Assembly (NCBI RefSeq): GCF_028502605.1
Contig: NC_079232.1
Span: 6,820,001 to 6,884,000, forward strand
Direction of reading: 5' to 3'
Origin: Trichoderma breve
Lineage: Eukaryota > Ascomycota > Sordariomycetes > Hypocreales > Hypocreaceae
DNA: 64,000 bases
Made by a program: the position numbers and the translations under genes. Shown here piece after piece: positions 11,849 to 22,041 of the stretch (position 1 is the stretch's first letter; each line of letters starts with the position of its first letter). The notes below the pieces were generated by a model that made no database searches, was not told the DNA's origin, and was given only the letters and a program-made list of their open reading frames with translations.

Positions 11849-12338
11849 TCACCTCGCAAATCCAGCCAAGAGTGACGAAATCCGCCGCATCTCATCCAAA
11901 CTAGCATCTCTCTCCCAATACACATCCTCATACCTCCCCTCTTCCTGCATAGCCCTCCTCAACGCCGTCGAAGCAATGGTAAAAGCAAGACATAATATGA
12001 TATCGCAACGAAATCGCGTGCTCGCATAAATACTCAATTTCGAATCCAACAGCGAAGGGTAAATAAGATCAACGGTACTATACGTCAAGGAAAGCAGACA
12101 CTAAAAAAAAAAAACTGTTAGAGTATATCCTAAGTGGTGCTATATAAATTCTTGGGAGGGTTACCAAGAGGACGATGAGGCCGTCCATGAAGCCGCATAC
12201 ATCGCATAGTCTCCTGGCTGAAAAGCACAATATAAAAGTATAGAGGCTTCCTGAGATTATGCGGACGGCTAGGTAGAGGACTCGAGCGTGGGAAGAAAAG
12301 AAACGGGAAACGACGGGACAGTTTTGCGATTCATCCAT
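11849..12338 (-). CDS. Small integral membrane protein, MARVEL-like, 3' end uncertain
   Basis: Unnamed membrane protein. Exon 1 is 12338-12165 and exon 2 is 12100-11849. The intron 12101-12164 has a GTAACC donor, a CTAAC-type branch and a long polypyrimidine tract before TAG. The joined frame gives 141 residues from ATG 12338 (MDESQNCPVV). Three hydrophobic segments are visible: YLAVRIISGSLYTFILCF, the segment joined across the intron (LIVLLCLLSLTYSTVDLIY), and DIILCLAFTIAS. The spacing recalls fungal MARVEL-type four-helix proteins, but no diagnostic residue confirms this. The stop codon TGA sits inside a perfect donor (GTGAGT) at about 11851, so the real transcript may splice once more and carry a fourth helix; I could not find that exon. 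Confidence 0.55.
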
Positions 12339-13273
12339 CACGTATAGTTGAAGATAAGATGAGTGACCTAAAAACACTAATAAGATACTATCGTCATTCC
12401 ATGCTGAGATTAGGATTATGCTCGTCTTGTTATCTCATACAGTCATTTGTAAGCAACAGATAGCCGTATAGCAATATGGTGTAACATCGACGTAAAGACA
12501 AATCAATATTTTTCTTCCAAAGAGATACTTAGGGATACTTAGTCGGAGAGATGAAGCCATCCGCACCCGACACAAAGACGGGGCTGGAGATGGATTATAC
12601 GCAGACGGAGACTTGCAATGTCCATCGCCACTCGGTATATGCCCGATTGTGTCATGAAAAGGGGAGCTTCAGCCCGTGCGAAACAGTGTGTTATTCCTAA
12701 TTACCCCGTAGCCTGGACGATAGAGCAGAACAGCTGGGCCGTCCCACACACCAAAGCGTCCAATCCAATATAGTAATTCACGCGACACAACACGGCAATC
12801 ATGCCACACTTTAGCTAATGTAGTAGTATCAACAGAGACTAGAGTGCCTTTTCCGCGTATTTGACGGGCCGGGCTGGTTAAGCCTCATCTGATTCGCGAA
12901 GCTAGGGAATTATTGACAAAGTCCGTCGCTGATCCCTGCTCATCCGCCTACTCCGCATGCACCCAAAGAGGTAATTAGGGATGAGAAAGGGACCAATCAG
13001 AGGCGAGGAATTTAAAGGTCCCCACTTTTAGAATAACGAAGAAGAGGCCATCCCCCAGCTTTTTTTCGAGGGTTGTTCAACGGTTGTGATTTCACGAGAT
13101 TCTTGAGTGATGAGAGTGAAAAGTGGTTGCCAGCAGCGTAAACCACCAGTGTCTTGCATTCTTGGTATCCTGAATGATAAAAGGAAAGAAAACGTTTCTT
13201 ATTAATACATTAAAAAAGGTATATGCTGTCCAATTCTCAGCTCTGCTAAAATTGGACAATGAAGTTGGTCATG
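12339..13273. other. Spacer between minus-strand genes, no gene seen
   Basis: Holds the promoter of the small membrane-protein gene and the 3' flank of the small Zn2Cys6 gene. CCAAT-like and CT-rich stretches occur around 12960-13080, but no element is strong enough to name. Confidence 0.4.
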
Positions 13274-13758
13274 TCATGATTCAGTAGCCGGCGTGGATGT
13301 TGTGGAAGAAGAAGAGATGTTTGGATCAGCTTTAATCTCAGAAAGCCTCTTTGCTATTTCAGCAGTCGACTTTTCCGTCGACGACGTGCACTCAAGACAC
13401 TGGCGGCACTCAAGATTCCGCCTCAGCTGCTCCTCGCACCAGGCCAGCCGGGCAAACAGGTCCTTTGTCGACTGCCTGCGTTTGCGCGGCGCGGCTGGTG
13501 CGCTTGGCTGACAAACGACTTTGAGCTGGAATTTTTTGAAAGAGGGAGTATGTCAGCGGCGGTTTGTCTCGTTTTCTCTTATCTTCTATAGTATGGGCGG
13601 AGAGTATTTGGGTGCCGCACCTTGATGCACATGGAACATGGGCTTTTTCGGTTGCACTTCTTTTTGCGCTTCTGGCAGAGCCGACATGCAAGTTTCCTTG
13701 CTTCCTTTGCGGGTTTGTGGGGAGAGGAAGCTGAATCGACGGAGCCCACGGAGCCCAT
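13274..13758 (-). CDS. Small stand-alone Zn2Cys6 zinc-cluster protein
   Basis: Predicted nuclear DNA-binding protein of 129 residues. Exon 1 is 13758-13621 and exon 2 is 13525-13274; the intron 13526-13620 begins GTGCGG and ends TTCCAG, phase 0. The joined frame shows the full zinc cluster CxxC-x6-C-x5-C-x2-C-x6-C: CRLCQKRKKKC and CSMC lie in exon 1 and the sixth Cys (KVVC) in exon 2. The intron therefore falls inside the cluster, and neither exon alone is recognisable. A basic linker (APRKRRQ) and a short amphipathic segment (LFARLAWCEEQLRRNL) follow; the latter could dimerise. The C-terminus is Ser/Thr-rich and ends TPATES. There is no fungal_trans activation domain, so it may act as a repressor, a competitor for CGG sites, or a modulator of a larger regulator. 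It lies divergent from the PDR transporter gene with about 1.1 kb between the starts. Confidence 0.75.
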
Positions 13759-14857
13759 GGTCGGATACTTGTTGAGTGTGAATGTGAATGAGAATGATGT
13801 GATGTGATGATGTGGAAAGTTTTCAAAATGGATACTTTTTCAGCTAAAGACGTGTGTCGAATGAGAAGACAGATATGAGAGACAAAAAAGAATCGTAACT
13901 GCCATGGAAGCTTGATTAGCACCCTTTAAAAGTGTTCAAGATGCGTCCTGAGATTGGCCAAAGACAGGAGAATATCACATTTTCTAGGTTTGTCGTCAAA
14001 GCTCAAAGGTCGGCCAACTCGAAAGAGGAAATAGTAGGCCCCGGTTTAAGCCAATGCACAGATCAGCCTAGTGACAAACTTTGTTCAATAAAGAACGTTA
14101 TGGGTCCCGGGAAATCGAGTCATGGATCATGAAGATCGATACCTATGCGACTCGGTAGGGCATAGCCAAGCTGGATCGGAGTGCTCCGTCGAAGCCTTCG
14201 GGGTGGAAGAAGCGACCAAGAAGCCGGAATCGTGCTCTGTCGACACCCCGAAAGAGAGCAACAAGCACACGGTGGCTCGGGGTCTATCAAGAGCCCGTCG
14301 TTGTGGAGCAGGGACGCGAGACCACGATTGGACAAGCGGGATCGTACACAGACAAATACGGATACTGAAACTCCGCAAGATGCTGTACGTATCGTCAAGG
14401 GCACGGCTGTGGGATGTTGCACGGGGCTGTGAGGCGGCCCTTTCAGTTGTCTCTGACCAGCTAACAGAGGCAAAAGGAGCCACCCCTGAATTATCAATCA
14501 GGGCTGACGACGGGCTCCTTATCGTTCAATGGTTCGGAGGTTTGTAAACGTGGGCCACCCGAGATGCCGGCGCGTTGGCAGGCTGCGGCTCTCCGACGAG
14601 GGTCATATAAATCCTGTAAATAAAATGTCAGATCATGACAACTCTCTCGGTTCACGGAAGGTATTCCAGGGGTTCTGGGACAGACACCAGTCATCGTCGA
14701 CGCTGTTGATCCAAGTTTACGAGAATACGAAGCTCGACGTTGACGAACCGTGAAGAGAACTGACTGAGTGGTGATTTTGAGTTGATAGACGATCAAGTTT
14801 GTTTGAATATCGACACATTTGAAGAAGAGAAAGCTACTTCACTCAGCACCTGGAAAA
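13759..14857. promoter_or_regulatory. Shared divergent promoter region of Zn2Cys6 gene and PDR transporter
   Basis: The region separates the start of the small zinc-cluster gene (-) from the start of the transporter (+). It contains several plus-strand ATGs, including one at 14122 that opens a 141-codon frame. That frame has no domain and no homology I recognise, so I read it as upstream leader or promoter. I saw no canonical PDRE (TCCGYGGA). Confidence 0.4.
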
Positions 14858-17800
14858 ATGCCAGCTGGGCAGCCGGCAGAGGGCGGTGACTCGAGCCCTG
14901 AGTCCCGTGCTCAGTCGCCACACGGAAGCGCCCAAACATACGTCGACGGTCAACAAAACTTTTCCCTCGATCCCGACTCCAAGAACGCCAAAGACAAAGA
15001 CAATAACAACGACGGCGACGATGATTCCTCGGAGAACAACAGCCGCCACGAGATGGAGCGGCGAATGAGCGTCGTGCAGCAACTGGCCCGCCAGTACACG
15101 CACGCCTCGGGCATCGATATTCAAGGCCAGGCCACGTCGCTGTTTGGGAACAACGATCCCGACTCGCCGCTGAACCCCATGAGCAGCAAGTTTAGCGGAC
15201 GCACGTGGGCGAAGACGGTGGCCAAGTATGCTGCTGAGCACGGCTCGGGGTTTCGACACAGTGGCATTTCGTTTCGGAATATGAATGTGTATGGATACGG
15301 AAGCGAGACTGATTTCCAGAAGGATGTTGGCAATGTTTGGCTTTCGATTCCGGATCTTGCTCGACAGGCATTCAGCAAGTCTAACAAGAGACGGATCGAT
15401 ATCTTGCGCAACTGTGATGGTGTCTTGAAGTCTGGAGAGATGCTTGTTGTTCTGGGACCGCCTGGTTCTGGATGTTCCACGTTTCTCAAGTCGATTGCGG
15501 GCGAGACGAGCGGAATATACATTGACACCGAGACTCACTTCAACTACCAGGGCATCAGCGCAGAGGAGATGCACACTCAGCACCGAGGTGAAGCCATCTA
15601 CACGGCTGAAGTCGACGTGCATTTCCCCATGCTTTCGGTTGGCGATACGCTTTCATTTGCTGCCATGGCACGAGCTCCTCGAAGTCTTCCTCCTGGAGTG
15701 TCCAATGACGAGTTTGCAGCTCACTACCGTGATGTTGTTATGGCCATGTACGGCATTAGCCACACCGTCAACACTCGCGTCGGTAACGAATACGTTCGTG
15801 GTGTGTCTGGAGGAGAACGAAAGCGCGTCACCATTGCCGAAGCCACGCTCTCCAACGCCCCTCTACAGTGCTGGGATAACTCTACTCGAGGTCTTGACTC
15901 GGCTAATGCTATCGAATTCTGCAAGACGCTGCGTCTACAGTCCGACACCTTTGGCCAGACGAGTGCCGTGTCCATCTACCAGGCGCCGCAAAGTGCCTAT
16001 GATGTCTTTGACAAGGTGCTCGTTCTCTACGAGGGACGACAAATTTTCTTTGGTCCTACAGATAAAGCCAAGGAGTATTTCGAGAACTTGGGCTTTGAAT
16101 GTCCTGCCCGACAAACTACGCCTGATTTCCTGACTTCCATGACGGCGCCGACGGAACGAATTGTTCGTCTTGGATGGGAGAGTCGTGCACCTCGTACGCC
16201 TGATGAATTCGCTACGTGCTGGAGGAACAGCAACAACTACAAGGTTCTTCAGGGAGAGATTGAGAGCTACAACGCGGAGCATCCCATCGACGGAACCGAC
16301 GCCCAAGCATTCCGCGAGCACAAAAAGGCCACTCAAGCTAAACGCCAACGCGTCAAGTCTCCCTACACCCTCTCGTACTCTCAGCAAGTCCGCCTCTGCC
16401 TCTGGCGAGGATGGCGAAGATTAAAGGGCGATCCCAGCCTGACCATCTTTTCGCTCCTATCCAACTCTGTCATGGCCCTCATCATTTCGTCCTTGTTCTA
16501 CAACTTGCAGCCAACAACGGGCAGCTTCTACTCGAGAGCCGCTGCCCTCTACGTCGCCATCTTGTCCAACGCCTTTTCTAGCGCCCTCGAAATCTTAACG
16601 CAATACGCCCAACGGCCGATTGTCGAAAAGCATCAACGATATGGATTCCATCTTCCGTCTGCCGAGGCGTTTTCGTCGGTGCTTTGCGATATGCCGTACA
16701 AGATTGGTAACACGATTTGCTACAACTTGGTCCTGTACTTTATGGTGCATCTTAACCGTACCCCCGGAGCTTTCTTTTATTTCCTGCTTGTGACGTTTCT
16801 CATGGTGCTGGCCATGTCTGGAATTTTCCGATCCATGTGAGTTTCTCTTTTCCTTTCATGCCGTTGCCCATCACATCATCAAACTTCCTGCCAACTTTGA
16901 CTGTCGCGCGACGGCAGCTTGTGCCCCACCCCAGCCCCACATGCCCTGAAAAGTGCCATTCAGCCTTTGTCCATACATCACTATTAGGTACCTTTGTCAC
17001 TGCATCACCAAGCCCTTTGAGAGGATTATTTTATTAGAGTTGCAAGGCCGAGTGGCTTCTCGTGTGACAAGACTTGGCGGGATCGATGCCTCTATCCACT
17101 CCTTTCTCCTTTACATCGCCACACTCTTGTTCATACATCACCATGCCTTTGTCCATACATTACCATATATTACCATACATTACTATGCATTATCATACTG
17201 ACATACAGACAGTGCTGCCCTATCGCGAACCCTTTCACAGGCCATGGTTCCCGCTTCGCTCCTGATTCTCGCCATGGTCATCTTCACCGGATTCGTCATT
17301 CCCGTCGACTACATGCTTGGGTGGTGTCGCTGGATCAACTATCTCGACCCTGTCGCCTACGGATTCGAAGCCCTCATGATTAACGAGTTCCACGGCCGCG
17401 AGTTTGAATGCAACTCGTTTGTCCCAAGCAGCCTGATCCCGGGCTACGAGAACGTGACATCGACACACCAAGCTTGTACCGCCGTCGGATCCGTTCCCGG
17501 ACAGGCTCTTGTCAATGGCGATGCCTACATCAACTCGCAGTACAAGTACTTCCACGCACACAAGTGGCGCAACGTCGGAATCCTGATTGCTTTCCTTCTC
17601 TTCAACCACCTGGTGTACTTTGTCGCAACCGATGTGATTCAGGCAAAGAAGAGTAAGGGCGAGGTCCTCGTCTTCCGTCGCGGCCAGCTCCTCACTTCGA
17701 CCGCCAAAAAGGGCGACATGGAATCTTCCTTGTCCGGACCGGTTCCTGTTGTCGAAAAAGGCTCCGACATTCCCAAGGAGTCAAGCGGCGCCAACATTCA

Positions 17801-19748
17801 GGCATCTACGAGTGTATTCCACTGGGGCAAGGTGTGCTATGACATCAAGATCAAGGGCGAACCACGACGGATTCTAGATCATGTGGACGGTTGGGTCAAG
17901 CCTGGAACACTGACGGCGCTCATGGGCGTGTCTGGTGCTGGTAAAACTACGCTTCTCGACTGTTTGGCCGACCGTATCTCCATGGGAGTCATTACGGGAG
18001 AAATGCTGGTGGACGGCAAGATTCGCGACAATTCGTTCCAACGAAAGACGGGATACGTCCAGCAGCAGGATCTCCATCTGGAGACTACAACCGTTCGTGA
18101 GGCTTTGGAATTCAGTGCTCTGCTTCGACAGCCAGCTAGTACTCCTCGAGCCGAGAAGCTGGCATACGTCGACGAAGTTATCAAGCTGCTGGACATGCAA
18201 GAATATGCTGATGCCGTCGTCGGTGTGCTTGGCGAAGGTCTCAATGTTGAACAGCGAAAGAGATTGACAATCGGAGTCGAATTGGCAGCCAAACCCCCGT
18301 TGCTCCTGTTTGTCGACGAGCCAACCTCGGGTCTCGATTCCCAGACATCGTGGGCCATCCTCGACCTGCTTGAAAAGCTCTCCAAGGCCGGCCAGTCCAT
18401 TCTCTGCACCATCCACCAGCCATCCGCCATGCTATTCCAGCGCTTCGACCGTCTCCTCTTCCTGGCCAAGGGCGGCCGCACCGTGTACTTTGGCGACATT
18501 GGCGAAAACTCATCCACCATGACTGCGTATTTCGAGAAGCAAGGAGCTCCCAAGTGTCCTCCCAGCGAGAATCCTGCTGAATGGATGCTTTCGGCCATTG
18601 GAGCTGCACCGGGATCTACGACAGATATCGACTGGCACCAGGCTTGGCTTAATAGCTCTGAGTATCAAGATGTTCAGGCTGAGCTGCAGCGTCTCAAGGA
18701 CGAAGGCAACAGCCACGGCGCTGACTTGATCAACGACAAGGCCTCGTATGCCGAATTCGCAGCCCCCTTTTGGTCACAGTTCTTTATCGTTACGCAGCGT
18801 GTCTTTCAGCAGATCTGGAGAACTCCGTCGTATATTTACTCCAAGTTCTTTTTGTGTCTATTCGTGTCGCTATTCATCGGTCTCGTCTTCCTTAATGCTC
18901 CGCTCACTATCCAGGGCTTGCAGAACCAAATGTTTGCCATCTTCAACATCTTGACCATCTTTGGCCAGCTCGTGCAGCAGCAGATGCCGCACTTCGTCAC
19001 CCAGCGCTCGCTCTACGAAGTCCGTGAACGACCCTCCAAGACCTACAGCTGGAAGATCTTTATGCTCTCCCAGGTCGTGGCCGAGATTCCCTGGAACTCG
19101 CTCATGTCCGTCTTCATGTTTGTCTGCGTCTATTATCCCGTGGGCTTCAACAAGAACGCCGTGCCCGCCGACCAGGTTGTCGAGAGAGGAGGCCTCATGT
19201 GGCTGCTGTTCTGGCAGTTCCTCATCTTTACGTGCACCTTTGCCCACGCCTGTATTGCTATTACTGATACTGCTGAAGCCGGTGGTAATCTCGCCAACGT
19301 GCTCTTCATGATGTGTCTCATCTTTTGCGGTACTTTGGCGTCCCCCGACAGCATGCCCGGCTTCTGGATCTTCATGTACCGCCTCTCTCCTTTTACCTAT
19401 TGGATTTCTGCAGTGCTGTCTACAGGCCTGGCCAACACCAGCGTTACGTGTTCCGCCAACGAGCTCGTCCACTTGAACCCGCCCAGCGGCCAAACTTGCG
19501 GCGAGTATTTGGGCGATTTCATCACGGCCGCTGGAGGTTATCTCCAGGATGCCAATGCCACAGAGGGATGCAGCTACTGCCCGATTGCCGACACAAACGT
19601 CTTTTTGACGAGTGTGAGCTCCAGTTACTCGCACCGATGGCGCGACTTTGGTATTGGAATGGCGTACATTATTTTCAACATTGCTGCGTCGCTGTTCCTC
19701 TACTGGCTGGTGCGCATGCCCAAGAAATGGGGCAAGAAGAAGGAGTAG
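14858..19748 (+). CDS. PDR-type (ABCG full-length) multidrug ABC transporter
   Basis: Plasma-membrane ATP-driven exporter of the CDR1/PDR5 family. Its usual substrates are azoles, plant defence compounds and secondary metabolites. Two exons: 14858-16836 and 17213-19748, separated by an unusually long 376-nt intron (GTGAGT to ACAG, phase 2). The product is 1504 residues, the normal size, in the order NBD1-TMD1-NBD2-TMD2. NBD1 has the PDR-type degenerate Walker [10 protein letters not shown] near residue 200, signature [10 protein letters not shown] near 317 and the atypical Walker [15 protein letters not shown]2 has the canonical Walker [10 protein letters not shown] near 897, the degenerate signature [10 protein letters not shown] near 1002 and Walker [14 protein letters not shown]. 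This asymmetry is a family hallmark: only one composite site hydrolyses ATP efficiently. ATG 14858 is chosen because the open frame upstream begins only with TTG. The N-terminus is acidic and Asn-rich, as usual. Expression is probably drug-inducible; this is inferred. Confidence 0.95.
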
Positions 19749-20334
19749 ATTCTTCAAGTCCCCATTTTGATGCTGTCAAGTGAATAATCCCACGAGGTCT
19801 CTCGTCTCCCTTGACACCATCAAAACAAACAAAACAACTGCATTACAAGATGCATTTACATTTCACAATCGCATTGCATTTACTCTCATCAGTAAATGCT
19901 CTCAACAACAGAAACTATTTTTCTTGCCTTTCCTTTCATAGATCCATCTTTTTTTTACAATTTATTAGAGAGGTAGTGTCAGCTTGACACCCCATCACTA
20001 GATTTTAAATCATCATGAGTTAATTTGACAAATGCCACTTTGTCCAGAACGAAGCATCCGCGAGAAAAATGGGTTTTATTTTTTCTTTCCTTTATATCAT
20101 CATCTAACGAGTGTTTGACTATATATCTCATTATTTATCCATCCATAGACTATTTAAGAAATAGACAATTTGCCTATTTAGCGACGGGAAGGACTGTGTG
20201 ACTCGCGAGAGCAATGTTGTTTTGCCGTTTTGTTCAGTTCGTAGAATTAGGGCGTACCTCATAACAGCCCATGCCAATCAATAAAATCCCATCTCGACTC
20301 AATCCATCGTAAATGTCCCCCCTCTTTTTGCCAA
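19749..20334. other. Convergent 3' spacer
   Basis: AT-rich spacer holding the 3' untranslated regions of the PDR transporter (+) and the carboxylesterase (-). No gene or repeat seen. Confidence 0.6.
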
Positions 20335-22041
20335 TTAGAACCTCAAGTCCTCAATGTTGTTAACCAAAAAGTTGTAGCTCGCGTTCCGATAAGTATCATC
20401 CTTCAGCCCGTTGGCAATCCCCTTAAACTCCAACAACTTCTTCCCCTCCTTCCACTGCGGCCAAAACAAGCCCGGTCTCGTACCGACATTTGGATCCAAA
20501 TTATACAAAAAGTTGATATAGTACACCCGGCCACTAAACGTCGCGTAGTTGCTATTCTCGCCCGAAAACAAGACGCCAACATCTGATCCATGATAGGTTC
20601 CAAAGAGAAACGAAAGCAGTATGTCCTTGTACGACGAAAAGTACGACCATGTAGGCACATCTGGCGCAACTTCCGAAAACACCTGCAACGTAATTCGACG
20701 AATGAGATTAAAGACAATGTCGCCGAGGATGGACGCGAGCCTCTTCTTGCCGGGATACAGCTCGAAATCCCCGGTGCCATACGGGCTTCCATCCTTGGGA
20801 AAGGGGCTGTAGGTTTGAACGAGGTCGGTGATTTGGTCTTGGTTGGCGTTGTGGAAGTAGTACTCGGATAGATAGTCGACAATCTGTTGGGTTGAGCTCA
20901 TGTTCCTTTGGGTAAGACTGAAGAGCGTTCCCTCGTCTTCCTGAGTTCCGATTATCATGGGCACATGGTGGAATTTTCCAGCTCTCTGAAGTGCATCAGG
21001 ACTATCTGACAAGGCTTGACCGTCTGGTCTGGGAAGATATGAGAGAGCAAGTGAGCTGTAAGAGAAGATGCCGGGCACAGAATTGGCGGCAACAGTAAAT
21101 TCATCGTTGTCCAAACTACGAAGGCAGTCCAGGGAGGTATCGCCTGTACACCCGGCGGCTTCTGCAACGGCATCATAGATGGCCTGGCCCTTGTCACTGT
21201 CCAAGGGATCCGTAGGAGTCGCCGAACCAGAGTTCATAATGGCGCCCCGGAACAGCGGATTGCCATTATACGTGGCGTCGCCATCAAAGAGGACAAGCTG
21301 GTCAAACACGGAGATGGCGCCAGCAGATTCGCCCCAGATGGTGACCTTGTCTGGATCGCCTCCAAAGGCCCTGATGTTATCGGCAACCCATTCAAGGCCC
21401 ATCCGTTGATCAAGGAGCCCGGCATTGCCGCTGCCCTCTTCCAGAATCTGCTTTCCCGGCATGAACCCCCATCCAGCGACGCGATAGTTGACTGCCACAA
21501 AGATGAATGGCTTGCCAAGAAGCACACCAGTGTCAATCAACTTGGTGCCGTCAAAACCAGCAGTGCTTCCGCCTAGAAAGCCACCGCCATAGATCCAGAA
21601 CAGCACAGGGAGATCATCGCCCTCCTGGACGCCTTTGGGCCGCTGAACATTGATGGTCAAGCAATCCTCCGTGGAATCAGGAGCTCGTGCCTCACCAGAG
21701 GTGTCGTTGAGAATAGCGCCTGCCTCGGAGACACTGGGACCTCCCAGAGTGACAAGGGGTCCCTGAGAGCATGACAATGGGACTCTGGTGGCATCGAAAT
21801 CTCCAAGGTATCTCGAGAGCTTCTGTGGTGGTCTGAATCGCAAATCTCCAATTGGGGCATCACCATAAGGGATTCCATTGAACGTGTCGACAGTCTGGCC
21901 CACCGAACCAATGATGATACCAGATGGAATCTCAACCTCGACAATGTCATTCTTTGCCCTTGCAGTCAAAGGAGAAGGCGGTGCAGCTCCGACAAAGGGC
22001 AGCAGACCAGCCGTAATGGCTGTGAGGACGGCTGCCTTCAT
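20335..22041 (-). CDS. Secreted type-B carboxylesterase / lipase
   Basis: Extracellular serine hydrolase of the carboxylesterase type B family, acting on carboxylic esters such as acylglycerols or aromatic esters. The single-exon frame of 568 residues starts with a signal peptide (MKAAVLTAITAGLLPFVGA). The oxyanion-hole segment (FWIYGGGFLGGS) is present. The nucleophile is the Ser of GESAG near residue 237, the acidic residue lies in QEDEGT, and the catalytic His is in TYHGSDV near the C-terminus, so the triad looks complete. Cys residues flanking the acyl pocket (DCLTINV and later TSLDCL) fit the family's conserved disulfides. The length is normal. A TATAAG motif lies on the minus strand about 130 bp upstream, near 22170. 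The gene is convergent with the PDR transporter; no functional link is evident. The substrate cannot be inferred. Confidence 0.9.
   Translation of the reverse strand: MKAAVLTAITAGLLPFVGAAPPSPLTARAKNDIVEVEIPSGIIIGSVGQTVDTFNGIPYGDAPIGDLRFRPPQKLSRYLGDFDATRVPLSCSQGPLVTLGGPSVSEAGAILNDTSGEARAPDSTEDCLTINVQRPKGVQEGDDLPVLFWIYGGGFLGGSTAGFDGTKLIDTGVLLGKPFIFVAVNYRVAGWGFMPGKQILEEGSGNAGLLDQRMGLEWVADNIRAFGGDPDKVTIWGESAGAISVFDQLVLFDGDATYNGNPLFRGAIMNSGSATPTDPLDSDKGQAIYDAVAEAAGCTGDTSLDCLRSLDNDEFTVAANSVPGIFSYSSLALSYLPRPDGQALSDSPDALQRAGKFHHVPMIIGTQEDEGTLFSLTQRNMSSTQQIVDYLSEYYFHNANQDQITDLVQTYSPFPKDGSPYGTGDFELYPGKKRLASILGDIVFNLIRRITLQVFSEVAPDVPTWSYFSSYKDILLSFLFGTYHGSDVGVLFSGENSNYATFSGRVYYINFLYNLDPNVGTRPGLFWPQWKEGKKLLEFKGIANGLKDDTYRNASYNFLVNNIEDLRF

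Noticed and set aside
14122..14547. 141-codon frame upstream of the PDR transporter
   Set aside because: No recognisable domain, and it overlaps frames on the other strand of similar length; probably GC-rich leader sequence.
14843..15622. 259-codon minus-strand frame inside the PDR gene
   Set aside because: Shadow frame opposite strongly conserved NBD1 coding sequence.
17041..17100. A GCCGAGTGGC word resembling a tRNA A box
   Set aside because: It lies inside the PDR intron, no matching B box (GGTTCGANTCC) follows at the right distance, and no cloverleaf can be drawn.
18870..19757. 295-codon minus-strand frame opposite the transporter's second membrane domain
   Set aside because: Shadow of codon bias on the coding strand; no domain.
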